The notes below the pieces were generated by a model. The model ran no database searches and had not been told where the DNA came from. It saw only the letters and a list, made by a program, of their open reading frames with translations. From an uncultured Christensenellaceae bacterium (GTDB lineage: Bacteria > Bacillota > Clostridia > Christensenellales > UBA1242), in contig CAJULT010000008.1 of the NCBI GenBank assembly GCA_910587225.1, forward strand, positions 1 through 53,242: a stretch of DNA of 53,242 nt, read 5' to 3'. Below are positions 49,845 to 53,242 of this stretch, in pieces; positions within the stretch are counted from its first letter, which is position 1, and every line of letters starts with the position of its first letter. The position numbers and the translations under genes were made by a program.

Positions 49845-51382
49845 CTTTTTGCCGACTTTTTAAGCTTCGGCAGTTTAAATTTCAACCTCTTTCTTGCACG
49901 AACAACAAAGGACTGAACATCAATAAGTCCCATGATTGAACATAATAATACAAAACTTATTACGCTCACACTTCCGCCAATCATTAAAGTTAAAAATAAT
50001 GGCATAACCTGCGCACACAAGTTTGCAATAAAATAACTAAGCGCAGCCGATGGCAATACTAAAACAATCATAAGAGCAAGAGGCTTTAAAATGCCAAGTT
50101 TAACTTTAACTTTTCGCTTTAACATTAAAGTGTTTAAAAGTGCCGTTATAAGATAGCTTGCACCCATGCCGTAAATAAGGGCGTTGACGCCTATCAAACT
50201 TGGCAAGAACCATAAACACAAGAACATTGCAATTGCCCCTACAAAATAGTTCACAAAGGATTTAACTTCCATGCCTAGCGAATTAAGAAGCGCTGAAGTG
50301 ATATTGGTAATTCCCAGCGGCACCAGCACCCATGCCGCTGAGGTTAAAAGAGTACCTGAAAGCGTATTGTTGTAAATAAACACCCCTGCCATCTCTCCAA
50401 GAGCAAGATAGGCTGGCACAAATAGACAGGATATGAAAAGCGAAAATATTACAGAAGTGCGTATACGGTTTTGAATATATTTGTTATCACCTTTTGCCAT
50501 TGCTGCAGACAAATCAGGTATCAGCGCGGTGGAAAGAGAGCCTATGATTGTATTAGGCACAAAAAGCAGAGGCATGGTCATTCCCATTGCAACACCGAAT
50601 ATGCTCATAGCCTGCGATGAGGTATAACCTATTGCGATAAGTCTTGAAGGAATTATAATGCCAACAAGCGGTTGAATAAAACTCCCCGCCACCCTAATTC
50701 CAGTAATTGGGGTTGATTGCCTCACAAGCGGAGCAAACATTTTCTTCTGCGGCTTATGCAGTTTTCCGCCATAGGCAAAGAATAAAATTACTACAAACGC
50801 CATTGACGCAATGCATGCAATAGTCAAACTCCAAGCCACATTAGTTGCGTTTTCAAGCGCAGAAAATGCAGGCGCAACCATAAATACACAGACGATAATG
50901 CGAACTATCTGCTCAAATAATTCACTTACGCAAAGTGCGAAATAGTTATTTTTACCCCATAGCGCGCCACGAAAAACACTGTATACCGAAGAAAATACTA
51001 AACTCGGCAGTAGTACGATTAAAATTTGCAAACAGCGCGCATCGGTAAAAAGAGATGCAAAGAGGTTTTTGAAGATAAGGACAACAAGACACAAAACAAC
51101 ACTTATCACAAGTGAAAAGATTAGCGCAATCGTAATAAGCGCCCCCTCTTTCTTTCCCTCCTTGTTAGCCCTAAAAGCCGCACACTGACGACTAATAATA
51201 AGTGGCAGCCCGCTTGAAACTATTGTAAGCAGAACCATAAATATAGAAAATGCCACCTGGTACATACCAAGCGCTTCCGCTCCAATTGAACGCGAAAGAT
51301 AAATTCTAAAAAAGAAACCTGCTATTCGAGTTAGAACCGAAAAAAAGGTGATAAGAACAACTGTTTTAAATAAAGATTTCAT
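49841..51382 (-). CDS. SpoVB/MurJ-type polysaccharide flippase (MOP superfamily)
   Basis: 513 residues with about 14 membrane helices. The N-terminal signature LITFFSVLTRIAGFFFRIYLSRSIGAEALGMYQVAFS and FPLIISRQCA-like segment (LPLIISRQCAAFRANKEGKKEGA) match SpoVB/polysaccharide-export flippases, which flip lipid-linked sugars such as lipid II. AAAGGAGAGG precedes the ATG. It could be the lipid II flippase or the sporulation cortex paralogue SpoVB; the sequence alone does not decide. It is transcribed divergently from the small LysM gene, with an inverted repeat between them. Confidence 0.88.
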   Translation of the reverse strand: MKSLFKTVVLITFFSVLTRIAGFFFRIYLSRSIGAEALGMYQVAFSIFMVLLTIVSSGLPLIISRQCAAFRANKEGKKEGALITIALIFSLVISVVLCLVVLIFKNLFASLFTDARCLQILIVLLPSLVFSSVYSVFRGALWGKNNYFALCVSELFEQIVRIIVCVFMVAPAFSALENATNVAWSLTIACIASMAFVVILFFAYGGKLHKPQKKMFAPLVRQSTPITGIRVAGSFIQPLVGIIIPSRLIAIGYTSSQAMSIFGVAMGMTMPLLFVPNTIIGSLSTALIPDLSAAMAKGDNKYIQNRIRTSVIFSLFISCLFVPAYLALGEMAGVFIYNNTLSGTLLTSAAWVLVPLGITNITSALLNSLGMEVKSFVNYFVGAIAMFLCLWFLPSLIGVNALIYGMGASYLITALLNTLMLKRKVKVKLGILKPLALMIVLVLPSAALSYFIANLCAQVMPLFLTLMIGGSVSVISFVLLCSIMGLIDVQSFVVRARKRLKFKLPKLKKSAKS

Positions 51383-51398
51383 TTCCTCTCCTTTAATA

Positions 51399-51431
51399 AG
51401 TGTATTAAGTTTGTCCCAAGTTTAATACACT
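51399..51431. promoter_or_regulatory. Inverted repeat between divergent flippase and LysM genes
   Basis: AGTGTATTAA (51399-51408) and TTAATACACT (51422-51431) are perfect inverted arms 13 nt apart. They lie 17 nt from either start codon, so a bound dimer would affect both genes. Confidence 0.55.
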
Positions 51432-51448
51432 ATTTAAAAGGAGAAATT

Positions 51449-51616
51449 ATGAAAAAATCTTGTAACGAAATATATATAGTAGAAAAAGGCGATACAATCG
51501 GCTCGATAGCGGAGCGGAATAATGTCAATCCTACCACCATTCTACTTGCAAACAACCTAACCCCTGCCATGATAAAACCCGGCCGAGCGCTATATATAAA
51601 GAAAGGCGAAGAGTAA
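51449..51616 (+). CDS. Standalone LysM domain protein
   Basis: 55 residues, made of one LysM domain. After the start MKKSCNEIYIVEKGDTIGSI come NNVNPTTILLANNLTP and KPGRALYI, the standard betaalphaalphabeta LysM core. AAAAGGAG precedes the ATG by 6-7 nt. No signal peptide, so it may act inside the mother cell; short LysM proteins such as SafA-type spore proteins bind peptidoglycan during coat or cortex assembly. The divergent SpoVB-like gene is consistent with that, but the link is inference. Confidence 0.85.
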   Translation: MKKSCNEIYIVEKGDTIGSIAERNNVNPTTILLANNLTPAMIKPGRALYIKKGEE

Positions 51617-51648
51617 CAGGTGTCACCAGTTTTAATATATTCATTAAT

Positions 51649-51675
51649 AAAAGAAGTGCCTTTGCACTTCTTTTT
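51649..51675. terminator. Bidirectional terminator
   Basis: AAAAGAAGTGC and GCACTTCTTTT pair around a short loop. The T run overlaps the stop codon of the - strand surface protein; it also serves the LysM gene. Confidence 0.85.
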
Positions 51676-53215
51676 ATTGTGTAAATCCTTTGCTTACAAG
51701 ATAGTTGTATACGTTAGCGCTTCCGCTCTGTCCACCGATTGCAAACAACCCCTCAGCTACTGGATAACCTTCATTGAGATATTGGTTATAGGTAAAGCCT
51801 CCGAAGTCATTTATACCGCCATAGAGTTTCTTTGACTGAGTGTCGTTTTTTGTACAATCAACATAGTTACCTATATATCGACCAATACTATCAACTGAAT
51901 TGCCAATTTCATCCACTTGATACCCTGCCAAACTTACATTGTATACTCCACAATTTTTAACTGTAACAGTAGAATTTCCGCTTGCAAATATACACCCTGC
52001 GTCTAAGCCTACATTAACTGTACTGTTTTTAACTATACAATTTGATATTGTGGCACCGTCATAGCAATCGCCTACTATTAAGCCTCCTGAAGTACCAGTC
52101 ATGGTAGAATTATCAACTATGCAATTTAAAATGGTCGACGCATCCCCACTTCCAGCGATAGTTCCGCAATACAGTCCTGCTGATATTGTCGAATTTTTCA
52201 TAATGAGGTTTTTTACAGTTCCCCGCATTTTACCAAACAGCCCCGAAGTTTCATAAGTATTTTTCTCAGTAACTCTCATGTTTGAAATAGTACACATATT
52301 GCCATCAAATATACCTTTAAATTCGTATATATCACCTATTGGCTCCCACCTATGAGTGCCTAAGTCTATGTTTGCGCCAAGTTTAAAGTAGGTACCATTA
52401 AAATAACTTGATTGACTGTCTAATGATAGTTTTCCTAGCTGCCCTGCCGTTTTTATAATATATGGATCTGACTGCGTACCTGAGCCGCTTGCATAACTTG
52501 ATGCTACATATTGACTATCTGTCCATGCGTGTTCTTTCCACTGAGCAGTAACAGTTACATTGCCATATCCCATTGTTATAACATTGCCACTTAAACTTGT
52601 TGTCGTTCCAGCCGGGAGCTTCCAACCTGTAAAATCATAACCACTTCGAGTTGGAGTTGATAATGTATATTTACTCTTATACTGCACGGAGGCTGTTTTG
52701 TTGCTTGTAGAGCCTGAATAACTTCCACCATTTGGATTGATGGTAAGAGTATAATATCTTGCAGACCAGTTGGCAGTTATTGTTACCGAAGCACCATTTG
52801 TAGAAGTAAGATTTAGAAAATATACAGAACTTGTTCCATTCACACAATTTGTTGAACTAGAAGTAATTGCTGTAGTTGGAGTGCTTGTTGTACCCCACTT
52901 TGCAGTTGAAGTGTTTAATCCGCTCGTCACTGTAAAACCTGTAAAGCTATAACCCGTCTTACTGCCAGGGCTTACCGAAAAAGCTGTATTATACGTCCTT
53001 GTGGTTGAACTTAATTGACTCCCAGTGACCCCATCTACTACCTTCACCGTGTAGGTGTTTAAAGTCCAATTGGCGTAAAGAGTTAAAGTTGTATCCTTAT
53101 CATAGTTTCTTGCACTTGCTCCGCTTGCAGTATAATACTGCACTCCTGCGCCGCCCGTTTGGGTGTAATATCCTTGAAAGGTATAACCCGTTCTTTCCGT
53201 CGAATACATTGTCAC
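51674..53215 (-). CDS. Partial surface protein with InlB B-repeats and a GLUG-type beta-helix
   Basis: 513 residues visible; the N-terminus lies beyond the contig edge. The first half is a run of Flg_new/InlB B-repeats (RTGYTFQGYYTQTGG, KTGYSFTGFTVTSG, RSGYDFTGWKLPAG), each followed by an ANW or AQW strand. From about residue 235 a GLUG-like domain begins (YIIKTAGQLGKLSLDSQSS, FKGIFDGNMCTISNMRV), followed by regular NCIVDNST-type beta-helix turns. No LPXTG, and no C-terminal membrane helix is visible. Probably an adhesin related in build to the 3328-residue lipoprotein. In frame, a TGA lies at 53222-53224, 9 bases upstream of the ATG at 53215; since B-repeats do not start proteins this way, the terminal ~30 bases are suspect. 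Confidence 0.8.
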   Translation of the reverse strand: MTMYSTERTGYTFQGYYTQTGGAGVQYYTASGASARNYDKDTTLTLYANWTLNTYTVKVVDGVTGSQLSSTTRTYNTAFSVSPGSKTGYSFTGFTVTSGLNTSTAKWGTTSTPTTAITSSSTNCVNGTSSVYFLNLTSTNGASVTITANWSARYYTLTINPNGGSYSGSTSNKTASVQYKSKYTLSTPTRSGYDFTGWKLPAGTTTSLSGNVITMGYGNVTVTAQWKEHAWTDSQYVASSYASGSGTQSDPYIIKTAGQLGKLSLDSQSSYFNGTYFKLGANIDLGTHRWEPIGDIYEFKGIFDGNMCTISNMRVTEKNTYETSGLFGKMRGTVKNLIMKNSTISAGLYCGTIAGSGDASTILNCIVDNSTMTGTSGGLIVGDCYDGATISNCIVKNSTVNVGLDAGCIFASGNSTVTVKNCGVYNVSLAGYQVDEIGNSVDSIGRYIGNYVDCTKNDTQSKKLYGGINDFGGFTYNQYLNEGYPVAEGLFAIGGQSGSANVYNYLVSKGFTQ

Positions 53216-53242
53216 TCAGACTTTCGTCCTGCCACATTCTTC

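Overview
This is an assembled (probably metagenomic) contig from a low-GC, endospore-lineage Firmicute, most likely an uncultured gut clostridial bacterium. The support is SpoIIID, a SpoIIQ-like M23 protein, a SpoVB/MurJ-like flippase, a YetF–DUF4363 pair, a clostridial-style glmU–pth–mfd–foldase order, Gram-positive type RpoB and RpoC, and very large surface proteins with GLUG, Ig-like and InlB-type repeats. I cannot fix the genus. The first 47 bases are an Illumina P7/index/Read 2 adapter, so the native sequence starts at base 48.

Region 1 (48-8029) is accessory DNA, all on the + strand. It holds a small hydrophobic protein cut by the contig edge, three large membrane-anchored proteins, a Zot-like (filamentous phage pI-type) P-loop ATPase, a hairpin-rich 397-nt non-coding stretch, an HNH endonuclease, two small proteins of unknown role, a small HTH protein, and a 417-nt non-coding stretch with inverted repeats and a consensus DnaA box. 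I read it as the morphogenesis half of an inovirus-like prophage beside the 3' end of a tRNA-Glu gene. No replication initiator, integrase or left attachment site is in the window.

Region 2 (8030-11243), on the - strand, has tRNA-Glu(CTC) and a three-gene operon for GDP-D-glycero-alpha-D-manno-heptose: hddA, a fused hddC-gmhB, and gmhA with a G9 tract. Region 3 (11270-18961) has rpoB and rpoC, separated by 236 nt of palindromic sequence. Region 4 (19076-31804) has an orphan VirB4-like ATPase followed by a 3328-residue lipoprotein.

Region 5 (31880-42942) is a mixed core region: a PRC-barrel protein, a DUF1858 protein, HflX, a lipoprotein, SpoIIID, acyl carrier protein and a degenerate ACP-like neighbour, a coiled-coil protein, the SpoIIQ-like protein and its membrane-protein neighbours, an LPG-synthase-type flippase and a PrsA-like foldase. 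Region 6 (43014-53242) has mfd, pth, a degenerate GlmU-like protein, a type I membrane surface protein, DUF4363/YetF, a SpoVB/MurJ-like flippase, a tiny LysM protein and the C-terminal part of a repeat-rich surface protein.

Recurring regulatory themes are consensus TTGACA/TATAAT promoters, terminators that overlap or abut stop codons, and three or four genes whose -10 box lies exactly 6 nt from the ATG with no Shine-Dalgarno, which suggests leaderless mRNAs. The spoIIID start codon lies inside a long predicted stem with the Shine-Dalgarno in the loop.
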